Shown here one piece after another: positions 1 through 6,340 of a DNA stretch of 6,521 nt. The notes under the pieces are model-generated. The model saw only the letters and a program-made list of their open reading frames with translations. It did no database searches and had not been told where the DNA came from. Each line of letters starts with the position of its first letter. Position 1 is the stretch's first letter. The stretch comes from Campylobacter concisus (GTDB taxonomy: Bacteria > Campylobacterota > Campylobacteria > Campylobacterales > Campylobacteraceae): positions 1 through 6,521 of the forward strand of contig JAHADO010000077.1 in assembly GCA_018375265.1 (NCBI GenBank), given 5' to 3'. Position numbers and translations under genes: made by a program.

Positions 1-1759
1 CTGCCATGCTTATGCCTAAATTTTTAGCTAAGTAAAATAGGCTATTTGTAGCGCTCTCTTCAGGCTTTATATTTAGTTTTTTGACATTTGCATTTACTAG
101 CGCTTTTACATTTTTATCATAAATTTCTTCTTTAAATAGGCAAAATTTCGCATACTCGATGATCGCTGCAACAAGTGGCGTTCTTTTTAGCTCCAAAGTG
201 CCTTCATTGACGCTTTTTATCCCCTCGCTGCTAAGCACTTCTGAGATGAGGCTAATGTCGCTATTTTTCCAGCAAAGCACGGTTATATCGCTTGCATTTA
301 CGCCAGCTTTTAAAAGCTCACTTGCTTGCGAAACGACCGCACCTGCGATATCTTCATCGCTTAGCACACGCAAGTAGCCGTAGTCGTCTTTTTCTACTTC
401 AAAGTATGCACACTCACCGCTTACCTCGTAGCTTAGCGTCTCATCTTTTTTGGCTGGCTCTTGCGGCTCAAAACTAAGCCCATATCTATGATAAATTTCT
501 TCAAAAATGGCGTTATTAAATTTCACCAAAGCCTTTAAACTGCGGTAGTTACTTGGTAAATTTTCTATATCTATCTGGCTAAAATCATCTCCAAGCTTGT
601 CAAAAAGCTCCTTTTTGCCGCCTCTAAATTTATAGATGCTCTGCTTCGTGTCGCCCACGTAAAAGAAGCTTCCAAGCCCGTTTTGTCCGTATCCAGAGAC
701 TATTTCAGCGATTAGCGGCAAGATGATCTCATACTGGATCACGTTTGTATCTTGAAACTCATCGACCAAGAGGTGATTTATCCTGCCATCAAGCCTAAAA
801 TAAAGCGCCTCTTTGTCCAGGCTTTGCACCAAAAGCTTAAAAACCAGCTTGTTTATATCAGCAAAACTTAGCGCATTTATCTCTTTGTTTAGCTCCAAAT
901 TTGAAGCCTTGTAAAGCTTTAGAAGCTTGCTAAAGCCACTTAGCCTATACTTTTCGACCTCTAAGATGTAGTTTTTCGCTGCCTCTTTTAGCTCAAAAAA
1001 GAGCCTATCAAGCTCAGGGGTGTAAATTTTGCTAAAAGTGCGGTAGTCTAGGCTTTGTCTAGCAAAAACCTTACTCTTAAATAGCTCAAATAAATTCTGC
1101 TCGCCAAATGTCTTTTTAGCCACATCGCTAGCGCCATTTTGCAAGGCTATATGCTCATTTAACGCCCTTTGCGCCGCCCTTACCTTGCTATCATCTGGAT
1201 AGCTTGCGCCACTATCTTTTAGCTCGCCGCCAAAGCTCTCATAAAATTTCGCCAAAGTCTGCGAAAAGCTAGCCTCCTTTTGGCTTGAGATGATCATCAT
1301 TAAGGCTAGCTCGCTAAGAAGCTTTTTATCCTTGCTCGCCTCTTTTACAAATTTTTTCCACGCCAGATCTTGCAAGCTATCTTGCACGCTGTAATCTGGG
1401 CTAAGCCCTAAATTTTGGCTAAATTTCTTTAAAATCCCAGAGAAAAACGCATCAAATGTATAAATTTTTAGCTCACTTTGCAAAAAGACGCCAAGCCTCT
1501 CATCTCGCCTTTTTATCGCCTCATCTTGGCTTATATCAAGCTCCGCGCACACCGCTTCAAGCTCGCCTTTTTTGTTTTGCAAGTCCAAAAAAGTGGCGAT
1601 TATGCGCTCTTTCATCTCGTTTGCTGCTTTTTTTGTAAAAGTTAGAGCGACGATCTCGTTTATATTTTCACCTCGAAGCACCAAAGCGATGTAGCGAACG
1701 CTTAGTGCAAAGGTCTTACCGCTTCCAGCGCTTGCTTTTAGGGCTAAAAAATTTTTCAT
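1..1759 (-). CDS. addA: AddA-like (RecB/UvrD superfamily 1) helicase, 3' part missing
   Basis: This is the N-terminal 586 residues of a superfamily 1 DNA helicase; the reading frame is open to the left window edge. Visible motifs, in order, are Walker A ASAGSGKT (residues 9-16), motif Ia LTFTKKAANEM (39-49), TFDAFF (101-106), Walker B VDEFQDT (332-338), motif III GDTKQSIY (369-376) and NYRS (404-407). The order and spacing fit AddA/RecB. Relatives are, from memory, roughly 900 residues, so the last helicase motifs and any C-terminal nuclease domain lie outside the window. The start at 1759 is supported by AGGAG six bases upstream and by an ATGA overlap with the addB stop. The family unwinds DNA from double-strand ends in the AddAB complex and prepares 3' tails for RecA. 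The pairing with addB makes this role likely. In Campylobacter it is often labelled only 'RecB-like helicase'. Confidence 0.9.
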   Translation of the reverse strand, partial: MKNFLALKASAGSGKTFALSVRYIALVLRGENINEIVALTFTKKAANEMKERIIATFLDLQNKKGELEAVCAELDISQDEAIKRRDERLGVFLQSELKIYTFDAFFSGILKKFSQNLGLSPDYSVQDSLQDLAWKKFVKEASKDKKLLSELALMMIISSQKEASFSQTLAKFYESFGGELKDSGASYPDDSKVRAAQRALNEHIALQNGASDVAKKTFGEQNLFELFKSKVFARQSLDYRTFSKIYTPELDRLFFELKEAAKNYILEVEKYRLSGFSKLLKLYKASNLELNKEINALSFADINKLVFKLLVQSLDKEALYFRLDGRINHLLVDEFQDTNVIQYEIILPLIAEIVSGYGQNGLGSFFYVGDTKQSIYKFRGGKKELFDKLGDDFSQIDIENLPSNYRSLKALVKFNNAIFEEIYHRYGLSFEPQEPAKKDETLSYEVSGECAYFEVEKDDYGYLRVLSDEDIAGAVVSQASELLKAGVNASDITVLCWKNSDISLISEVLSSEGIKSVNEGTLELKRTPLVAAIIEYAKFCLFKEEIYDKNVKALVNANVKKLNIKPEESATNSLFYLAKNLGISMA

Positions 1760-1770
1760 AACTCTCTCCT
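1756..1770 (-). promoter_or_regulatory. addA ribosome site and ATGA stop/start overlap
   Basis: On the minus strand AGGAG (1770-1766) lies six bases before the addA ATG (1759-1757). The addB stop TGA (1758-1756) shares two bases with that ATG, forming ATGA. This 4-base overlap fixes the addA start and suggests translational coupling, so the two subunits would be made in linked amounts. Confidence 0.8.
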
Positions 1771-4101
1771 ACAAAGTGTGACGTATTCGCAAAATGTGCA
1801 AGCACCGCTCTTTCTCTCAAAATTTATCTTGGTTTTGTTTATGCCTTTTAGCTTTTCTATCTCGTCACCTAGATCCTCTACGCTCTTTTTAGGGCATAGT
1901 AAGCTAGGCTCTTTTTTTAGGGCATAGTAAGCACTTCGCACCTTGCCACCGTAAAGCGCCTCGTAAAAGGCAAGCTGGAGTGAATTTACATTTGCCTCGC
2001 CCGTTTTGTAATCAAGTATAAGCGCGTCGCCGTTTGCGCCAACGTCGATCCTATCGATAAATCCCTTTATCTGCACGCCGCAAAACTCGCTTTGCACCTC
2101 TTTTTCGCAATCAAGCACCCTAAAACCAGCCCTTAAACGCTCGTTTTCATAAATTTCATACTCTTTAAATTTGTTCGTCCAAATTTCAAACTCAAGTGGC
2201 GTAAGATTTTGCTTTGCTAGCATCTCTTTAAAAACAGCTAGATCAAAGATGTTATTTTGCTTATAAAACTCACTCGTATAGTATTCAAAAAGTGCGCTAT
2301 GAACGCTATTTCCTTGCTTTGTGCCAAGCTCACTTGCAATAGCTTTTGGTGCATCTATGTGAGCTATTTTTGTGTAGTAGTATTTTCTTGGGCAGGTTAG
2401 AAATAAATTTAGCGTCGAAAACGAGAGTGGATTTGCGAAGAAATCATGCTCTAAAATAACCTCATCGTCACTTAAATTTAAGCTCGCCTCTCCCTTTAAA
2501 AATAGCTTTAAATAGGCCTCGTCGCTAAATTTTTCATCTTTTATCGTTTTGAAATTTTTTAAAAATCTTGAAGGTATGCTCTCTTCATTTACGCAGCAAC
2601 TTATCGCCACTTTTTTGGCGTTATTTATGAGACTTTCGTAGTAAAATCTCTGCAAATTCTCACGCTCAATGTAGCTTATAAGCCCAGCTTTTTGCCTCAC
2701 TTTTGAGTTTAAAAACATCTCGTTTGCGCTTCTTGCTGGGATGAAGTTGTCGTTAAAATCAACTATGATAACGCCATCAAATTTCATCCCGCGGCTCTCT
2801 AGCATGCCCATGACGCTGATCTTTCCGCCGCCCACGTCATCGATGCTTAAGCGCGAGATATTTAGCAAGAAAATTTCACATAGCTGCTTTAAGCTAAAGC
2901 TAAAATACCTACATAAATTCTCCATCCTAAATAGCTCAAGCGCGAGCTTCTCTTCACATCTTGGCTCATTTTCAAGCGCCAAAAGCTCATCTATTAGCTC
3001 TTTAAATTTAGCAAATTCGCACAGCTCAAAATAGCTAGCCTTAAATTTCTCAAAAAGCTGCTCGCTAACGCCAAATTCGCTTAAAATAAAGCCAAGTTCC
3101 TCGTAGCTCTCACACTTGCTTTGATCAAAAACTGGGCTTGCCTCTTCGTTGATAGCTCTTGTGATGTAGTAAAGCGCCTCATAAAATTTTGTATTTTTAA
3201 AGCTCTCGCCCATGGCGTAGTTGAAAATTTTAGCGCCATCATGAAGCCTTAAAATCTCGCTAAAGCCCTCATCTGGCAAGATGACAGCGATATTTTCAGG
3301 CTTTATCCCCTCACGCACAAACTCACTCGCCTTTGCCATAGCGTAAGCGCACTGCAAGCTTCTTGTGGCAAATTCTCTTACTAAAACTGGCTCAAATTTT
3401 GTGATATTTTCTAGGCAGGTTAGCTTGTTTGTGTTTAAATTTAGCTCATATTTTTTATAGTTTTCAAACTCACTAATGGCTGAGATTTGCCTTATCTTTT
3501 CTATTAGTTTTTTGTTAAAAACGCTAGTTTGAAAGATGATCTTTAGCGTGGTTAGTTTTGAAATTTTCTCTAAAATTTCCCACTCAAACTCGCTTAAAAT
3601 GCCATCAATGTGCAGTGAAATTTCACTAAAACTTTTTATGTAAGCTTCATTTATAGAGTAAATTTTTGGCAGGGTTATATCATCATAAAGATCCTCTTTA
3701 TCAAGCAAGCTCTCATACTCTTTTAAAACCGCTTCAAGGATGCTTAGATGCTCTTCAAAATCAGCGTAAATGTCGTTAAATTTGATCTCTTCAATGCTCT
3801 TTTTGCTAATAGCTAGCTCTTTAAAAAATGAAAAAAGATAGTCGTTGTTTTTCAAAAACTCAAAAAACTCAGTTGGGATTTTAAGCACCGAGTTTGCCTC
3901 TTTGACGCTGGCACAGGCTCTGTTCATAAGCACCAAAGCGTAGGTGCTATCGCACTCAAAGCGGCCATTTACAAAAACGACCTTTTTGTAAAACTCTGCG
4001 ATGCTTAGACTTTTTGGGATTAGCTCGTCATTAAAGCAAGCGTTAAATTCCCTGATCTTACGTGAGTTTGTAAAGACGAAAAGTTGATTTAGATTGCGCA
4101 T
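1756..4101 (-). CDS. addB: AddB-like PD-(D/E)XK nuclease subunit with Fe-S cluster cysteines
   Basis: The gene encodes a complete 781-residue protein. The C-terminal third is a RecB-family nuclease: H601 in GNSVHSAL, D683 in GFIDRID, and D697 and K699 in LILDYKTG are the expected metal-binding and catalytic residues. C570 (LTCPRKYYY) with C768, C771 and C777 (C-x2-C-x5-C at the extreme C-terminus) is the four-cysteine pattern that holds a 4Fe-4S cluster in AddB nucleases. The N-terminal two thirds would be the inactive helicase-like part: I see no GxxGxGK(T/S) in the first 50 residues (FVFTNSRKIREF lies where a Walker A would be expected). ATG at 4101 is preceded by only a weak AAGAGAG ribosome site. 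The gene is first in an operon with addA, and the two should form an AddAB end-processing enzyme. The N-terminal half is diverged, but the nuclease assignment is firm. A short internal duplication lies at residues 724-740. Confidence 0.92.
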   Translation of the reverse strand: MRNLNQLFVFTNSRKIREFNACFNDELIPKSLSIAEFYKKVVFVNGRFECDSTYALVLMNRACASVKEANSVLKIPTEFFEFLKNNDYLFSFFKELAISKKSIEEIKFNDIYADFEEHLSILEAVLKEYESLLDKEDLYDDITLPKIYSINEAYIKSFSEISLHIDGILSEFEWEILEKISKLTTLKIIFQTSVFNKKLIEKIRQISAISEFENYKKYELNLNTNKLTCLENITKFEPVLVREFATRSLQCAYAMAKASEFVREGIKPENIAVILPDEGFSEILRLHDGAKIFNYAMGESFKNTKFYEALYYITRAINEEASPVFDQSKCESYEELGFILSEFGVSEQLFEKFKASYFELCEFAKFKELIDELLALENEPRCEEKLALELFRMENLCRYFSFSLKQLCEIFLLNISRLSIDDVGGGKISVMGMLESRGMKFDGVIIVDFNDNFIPARSANEMFLNSKVRQKAGLISYIERENLQRFYYESLINNAKKVAISCCVNEESIPSRFLKNFKTIKDEKFSDEAYLKLFLKGEASLNLSDDEVILEHDFFANPLSFSTLNLFLTCPRKYYYTKIAHIDAPKAIASELGTKQGNSVHSALFEYYTSEFYKQNNIFDLAVFKEMLAKQNLTPLEFEIWTNKFKEYEIYENERLRAGFRVLDCEKEVQSEFCGVQIKGFIDRIDVGANGDALILDYKTGEANVNSLQLAFYEALYGGKVRSAYYALKKEPSLLCPKKSVEDLGDEIEKLKGINKTKINFERKSGACTFCEYVTLCRREL
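1882..1932 (-). repeat. short direct repeat inside addB, read in two frames
   Basis: Two near-identical copies lie at 1882-1904 and 1908-1932. They share the plus-strand core AGGGCATAGTAAGC preceded by GCTC and a T run of 5 (lower copy) or 7 (upper copy). The right ends are 28 bp apart, not a multiple of three, so the copies are translated in different frames: AYYALKKE (residues 724-731) and then SLLCPKKS (733-740). The overall addB frame stays open. It looks like a slippage or tandem duplication whose frame effect was balanced by the change in the A/T run. Confidence 0.85.
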
Positions 4102-4251
4102 TTTTCTCTCTTAAATTTTTAAAAAATGATAGCCAAAAGCTGATAAAAGAGCGCTTTTTCTCACTTAAGCTAAGCTTTGAAAATTTTTCTAAATTCTTTA
4201 AAAATTTAAGCCTTAAAGTGCTGGGGGATACAATTTCAAAAAGGAGCAAAA
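4102..4251. promoter_or_regulatory. divergent promoter region between addB and the flavin reductase gene
   Basis: This 150-bp AT-rich stretch separates two divergent genes and holds no credible gene. On the minus strand, TATCAT (4131-4126), preceded by GGC, is a plausible -10 box about 25 bases before the addB ATG. On the plus strand, TACAAT (4229-4234) lies 17 bases before the flavin reductase ATG and would give a very short leader. No clear -35 is seen for either, as is usual for Campylobacter sigma-70 promoters. A small palindrome, AAGCT-A-AGCTT (4167-4177), lies in the middle with no known role. These promoter calls rest on motif similarity only. Confidence 0.45.
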
Positions 4252-4254
4252 ATG
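4241..4254 (+). promoter_or_regulatory. ribosome site of the flavin reductase gene
   Basis: A strong AAGGAG (4241-4246) lies five bases before ATG (4252). It settles the start of this gene and is far stronger than the site in front of the divergent addB. Confidence 0.8.
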
Positions 4255-4839
4255 CATAAAGAGTTAAACAGATCTGGCTTTTACTACGGCTTTCCAGTTT
4301 TGCTTGCAACCACAAAAGATCAAAAAGGGCGAGACGATATCACCGTGCTTTCATCCTCTTGGACGCTAGGAGATAGCGTGGTGCTTGGCATCGGAGTTGA
4401 TAACAAAGGCTATAAAAATATCCAAAATGGCTCAGATATCACGCTAAATTTATGTGATGAGAGCTTGCTTGAAGCTATAAAAAAGATAGAAAAACTAACA
4501 GGCGATGAGGACGTGCCAGAAGAGAAAAGAGCCCTTGGATATAGCTACGAAAGTGATAAATTTAAGGTGGCAAATTTACACAAAGAGCCAGGCATAAAGG
4601 CAAAAAGCGTGCGCATAAAAGAGTGTAAGATACAGATAGAAACGATCGTAGAAAAGTGCGAGATAAAGGAGTGGTTTTGTATAGTCACTTGCAGGATAGT
4701 TGGCATCTTTGTGGATGAAAATTTGTTAAAAGATGAAAAGCTAGATACTAAAAAATACTCTCCGCTCATCTATAAATTTAAAGAATACGTCACAACTGGC
4801 AAGCGTTTGGGCTTAAATTTTGGCTTTAAAGAGGTTTGA
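4252..4839 (+). CDS. flavin reductase family protein (FMN-binding split barrel)
   Basis: The gene encodes a complete 195-residue soluble protein with no signal peptide or membrane segment. The N-terminus YGFPVLLATT (12-21), the SSSWT stretch (34-38) and the C-terminal YVTTGKRLG match the flavin reductase-like split-barrel family (flavoredoxin/DIM6-NTAB type). Members bind FMN and usually pass electrons from NAD(P)H to free flavin or a partner; the actual substrate cannot be told from sequence. It starts a transcription unit divergent from addB, and no clear terminator follows its stop. Codon use is AT-rich like addA and addB (24 G+C in the 60 bases at 4561-4620, 20 in 4741-4800). Its codons 119-178 are repeated almost exactly downstream of nhaA, so the 3' half of this gene may have been replaced by an incoming allele. 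The full-length frame is intact, so it is presumably functional. Confidence 0.85.
   Translation: MHKELNRSGFYYGFPVLLATTKDQKGRDDITVLSSSWTLGDSVVLGIGVDNKGYKNIQNGSDITLNLCDESLLEAIKKIEKLTGDEDVPEEKRALGYSYESDKFKVANLHKEPGIKAKSVRIKECKIQIETIVEKCEIKEWFCIVTCRIVGIFVDENLLKDEKLDTKKYSPLIYKFKEYVTTGKRLGLNFGFKEV
4604..4786 (+). repeat. direct repeat, left copy (within the flavin reductase gene)
   Basis: This stretch matches 6339-6521 base for base at a constant offset of 1735, with four differences: 4626 T/C, 4659 C/T, 4694 G/A and 4785 A/G. That is 179 of 183 identical. It covers flavin reductase codons 119-178. The left edge is sharp, since upstream of 4604 the two flanks share nothing meaningful. The right edge of the repeat is not reached in this window. 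Confidence 0.95.
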
Positions 4840-4893
4840 ACTGGCGTTTTGGCTGGCTAGAAAGTAAAAATTTAAATTTGATTTTGACCTTGG

Positions 4894-4992
4894 CTAAAAA
4901 CTTTTGGATGCAAATTTAGCCCTGCTATCAAGTCTCAAAAGCTCGCCGCAAACAGCCTTTGCACGCTTACATATATCTAAAATTTCATTCAT
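4894..4992 (-). pseudogene. 32-codon stub resembling the N-terminus of ProA (glutamate-5-semialdehyde dehydrogenase)
   Basis: On the minus strand AAGGAG stands five bases before ATG (4992), and the frame runs 32 codons to TAG (4896-4894). The peptide begins MNEILDICKRAKAVCGELL and continues RLDSRAKFA. This resembles the first helix of ProA-type gamma-glutamyl phosphate reductases, for example IAAKQASYKLAQLSSREKN in E. coli, recalled from memory. ProA is over 400 residues, so only the first 28 or so codons could remain; the last few residues (SKSF) look unrelated. A good ribosome site in front of such a short frame suggests the surviving 5' end of a gene cut by a rearrangement near 4893-4908. 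It could instead be a real small peptide or a fragment of another gene. The ProA identity is tentative. Confidence 0.4.
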
Positions 4993-5109
4993 TTTCGCTC
5001 CTTAATCTATAAAAACCGTGCGCAAGCGTCCCGCTCCCGCAAGCGCGGCATGGCAAATTTTAGCGACGCGTCTACTAAATTTACCTTTAAATTTGACTTG
5101 ATTATAGCC

Positions 5110-5125
5110 AAATTCGCCCGAATTT
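5110..5125. promoter_or_regulatory. 16-bp dyad, candidate operator 1 upstream of nhaA
   Basis: Perfect 7-bp arms AAATTCG and CGAATTT are separated by CC. The dyad lies where a -35 region would be for the TATAAT at 5147. As a two-base loop it is a poor RNA hairpin, so a protein-binding site is more likely than a terminator. Part of the arms is the AAATT/AATTT sequence common in this genome type, so chance is possible. Confidence 0.35.
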
Positions 5126-5131
5126 TATGCG

Positions 5132-5147
5132 AGCGTAAAAATACGCT
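5132..5147. promoter_or_regulatory. 16-bp dyad, candidate operator 2 abutting the nhaA -10 box
   Basis: Perfect 6-bp arms AGCGTA and TACGCT flank AAAA. The right arm shares its last base with the -10 hexamer, so a bound repressor would block RNA polymerase. The centre is 22 bp from the centre of the other dyad, about two helical turns. The arms of the two dyads differ in sequence. Confidence 0.35.
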
Positions 5148-5179
5148 ATAATCGCCAAAATTTATAAAAAGGAAGCAAA

Positions 5180-6340
5180 ATGGGCGGAATAAAAGAGTTT
5201 TTAAAACACGAAGCCAGCGGCGGGATTTTGCTGATGGTCGCTACGATCGCGGCGCTACTGTGTCAAAACACGTTTTTGAGCGATTTTTACAACGAATTTT
5301 TAAAGACCAAATTTACCGTGAGCTTCGGCGAATACGGACTGAGCAAACCCCTGATCTTGTGGGTGAACGACGGGTTGATGGCGGTATTTTTCTTTCTCAT
5401 CGGACTCGAGCTAAAGCGCGAGGTTTTGGAGGGCGAGCTAAAAAATCCGTCGCAAATCGCGCTGCCTGCCATCGGCGCGGCAGGCGGCCTGATAGTGCCC
5501 GCGGTTATCTTCTATCTTTTTACGAAACACGACTCCTTCGCGCTTGGCGGCTGGGCGATACCGACGGCGACGGATATCGCGTTTGCTCTGGGGATTTTGA
5601 GCCTACTCGGGCCTCGCGTACCGACTAGTTTAAAAATTTTCCTCATGACGCTAGCGATCGTCGACGACCTTTGCGCGATCGTGATTATCGCGCTATTTTA
5701 CACGAGCGAGCTTAACGCCCAAATGCTTGCGGTCGCAAGCGTTTGTCTAGCCGCGCTTTTCGTGCTAAACAGACTCGGCGTAAAGAGCAAGGCGGCGTAT
5801 CTGATCGTAGGCGCGGTGATGTGGGTAGCGGTGCTAAAATCAGGCGTTCACGCCACGCTTGCCGGCGTCGTGGCGGCCTTTTTCATACCGCTTAGCTTTA
5901 AAGACGAGCCGGGCAAATCTATGTTAAAAAGCATCGAGCACGACCTGCACGGCTGGGTGGCGTTTGGCGTGCTGCCGATATTTGCCTTCGTAAACGCAGG
6001 CATCTCACTGCGAGGCGTCGGACTGGACGAGATTTTGTCTCCGGTCGCGCTAGGCACGGCGCTGGGGCTTTTCGTCGGCAAGCAAATCGGAGTATTTGGA
6101 TTTAGCTTTTTAGCGATCAAATTTAAGCTAGCCAAGCTGCCCGAGGGGTCAAATTTCATCCAGCTTTACGGCATCGCCGTGCTTTGCGGTGTAGGATTTA
6201 CGATGAGCCTTTTCGTTAACGGCCTAGCCTACAACGACACGGACGCCTTTGCCTACACCGACAAGCTCGCTATCTTGCTAGGTTCGGTAGTTTCGGGTGC
6301 CGCGGGGTTTATATTGCTTAAATTTAGCGCCAAAAACTAA
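5180..6340 (+). CDS. nhaA: NhaA Na+/H+ antiporter
   Basis: The gene encodes a complete 386-residue inner-membrane protein, close to the 388 of E. coli NhaA. Family motifs are all present: HEASGGILL near the N-terminus, GLELKREVLEGEL, PTATDIAFALG with D132 (E. coli D133), LAIVDDLCAI with D162 and D163 (E. coli D163/D164, the ion-binding pair), SGVHATLAGV, and GKQIG with K301 (E. coli K300). The protein is rich in hydrophobic helices throughout. It exports Na+ (or Li+) in exchange for protons, giving salt and alkaline-pH tolerance. Transcription probably starts from TATAAT at 5147. The gene is much richer in G+C and in CGC/GCG codons than addA, addB and the flavin reductase gene, which suggests transfer from a higher-GC relative. 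A copied fragment of the flavin reductase gene begins directly at its stop codon, so its original downstream DNA is gone. Confidence 0.96.
   Translation: MGGIKEFLKHEASGGILLMVATIAALLCQNTFLSDFYNEFLKTKFTVSFGEYGLSKPLILWVNDGLMAVFFFLIGLELKREVLEGELKNPSQIALPAIGAAGGLIVPAVIFYLFTKHDSFALGGWAIPTATDIAFALGILSLLGPRVPTSLKIFLMTLAIVDDLCAIVIIALFYTSELNAQMLAVASVCLAALFVLNRLGVKSKAAYLIVGAVMWVAVLKSGVHATLAGVVAAFFIPLSFKDEPGKSMLKSIEHDLHGWVAFGVLPIFAFVNAGISLRGVGLDEILSPVALGTALGLFVGKQIGVFGFSFLAIKFKLAKLPEGSNFIQLYGIAVLCGVGFTMSLFVNGLAYNDTDAFAYTDKLAILLGSVVSGAAGFILLKFSAKN

Larger units (their letters stand above)
4993..5179 (+). promoter_or_regulatory. promoter region of nhaA, with candidate operators
   Basis: TATAAT at 5147-5152 is a consensus -10 box 27 bases before the nhaA ATG. 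AAGGA (5169-5173) with a six-base spacer is the ribosome site. Two perfect dyads precede the -10: AAATTCG-CC-CGAATTT (5110-5125) and AGCGTA-AAAA-TACGCT (5132-5147). The second ends on the first base of the -10 box. Further upstream the 8-mer CGCAAGCG occurs twice (5021-5028 and 5038-5045). On the minus strand TATAGA (5011-5006) could serve the ProA-like stub. Binding proteins are unknown. Confidence 0.6.
4840..6338. other. probable acquired segment carrying nhaA
   Basis: This is the unique DNA between the left flavin reductase gene and the repeated 3' fragment. It contains an ungenic stretch (4840-4893), a ProA-like stub, a promoter region and nhaA. nhaA is distinctly GC-rich (37 and 38 G+C in the 60-base blocks 5941-6000 and 6001-6060). 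No transposase, integrase or terminal inverted repeat is present, so this is not an identifiable mobile element. Gain by homologous recombination after DNA uptake, or by single crossover of a circular molecule, is an inference from the flanking repeats. Confidence 0.5.

Noticed and set aside
2741..3034. 97-codon plus-strand frame inside addB
   Set aside because: It is antisense to a well-supported gene, has a biased Ser/Lys/Leu composition and no ribosome site; it is a shadow of addB.
4221..4227. G run as a phase-variable tract
   Set aside because: Only five consecutive Gs (4223-4227), shorter than the tracts known to vary in Campylobacter, and located in the leader rather than a coding frame.
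4058..4315. 85-codon minus-strand frame across the addB start and the intergenic region
   Set aside because: It overlaps the strongly supported starts of both addB and the flavin reductase gene in other frames, has no good ribosome site, and its composition is that of non-coding AT-rich DNA.
4840..4893. Possible terminator after the flavin reductase gene
   Set aside because: The AAATTTAAATTT stretch and repeated TGGC words do not form a stable GC-rich stem followed by a T run.
5021..5045. Repeated 8-mer CGCAAGCG as an operator or attachment site
   Set aside because: There are only two copies of a short, nearly self-complementary word in a locally GC-rich spot, with no link to a promoter element; noted but not supported as a site.
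5260..5628. 122-codon plus-strand frame inside nhaA
   Set aside because: It lies in another frame of a GC-rich gene and is rich in Arg and Gly, as expected for a shadow; NhaA motifs in the main frame are unambiguous.
5848..6159. 103-codon minus-strand frame opposite nhaA
   Set aside because: It is antisense to nhaA with no ribosome site and no recognisable domain.
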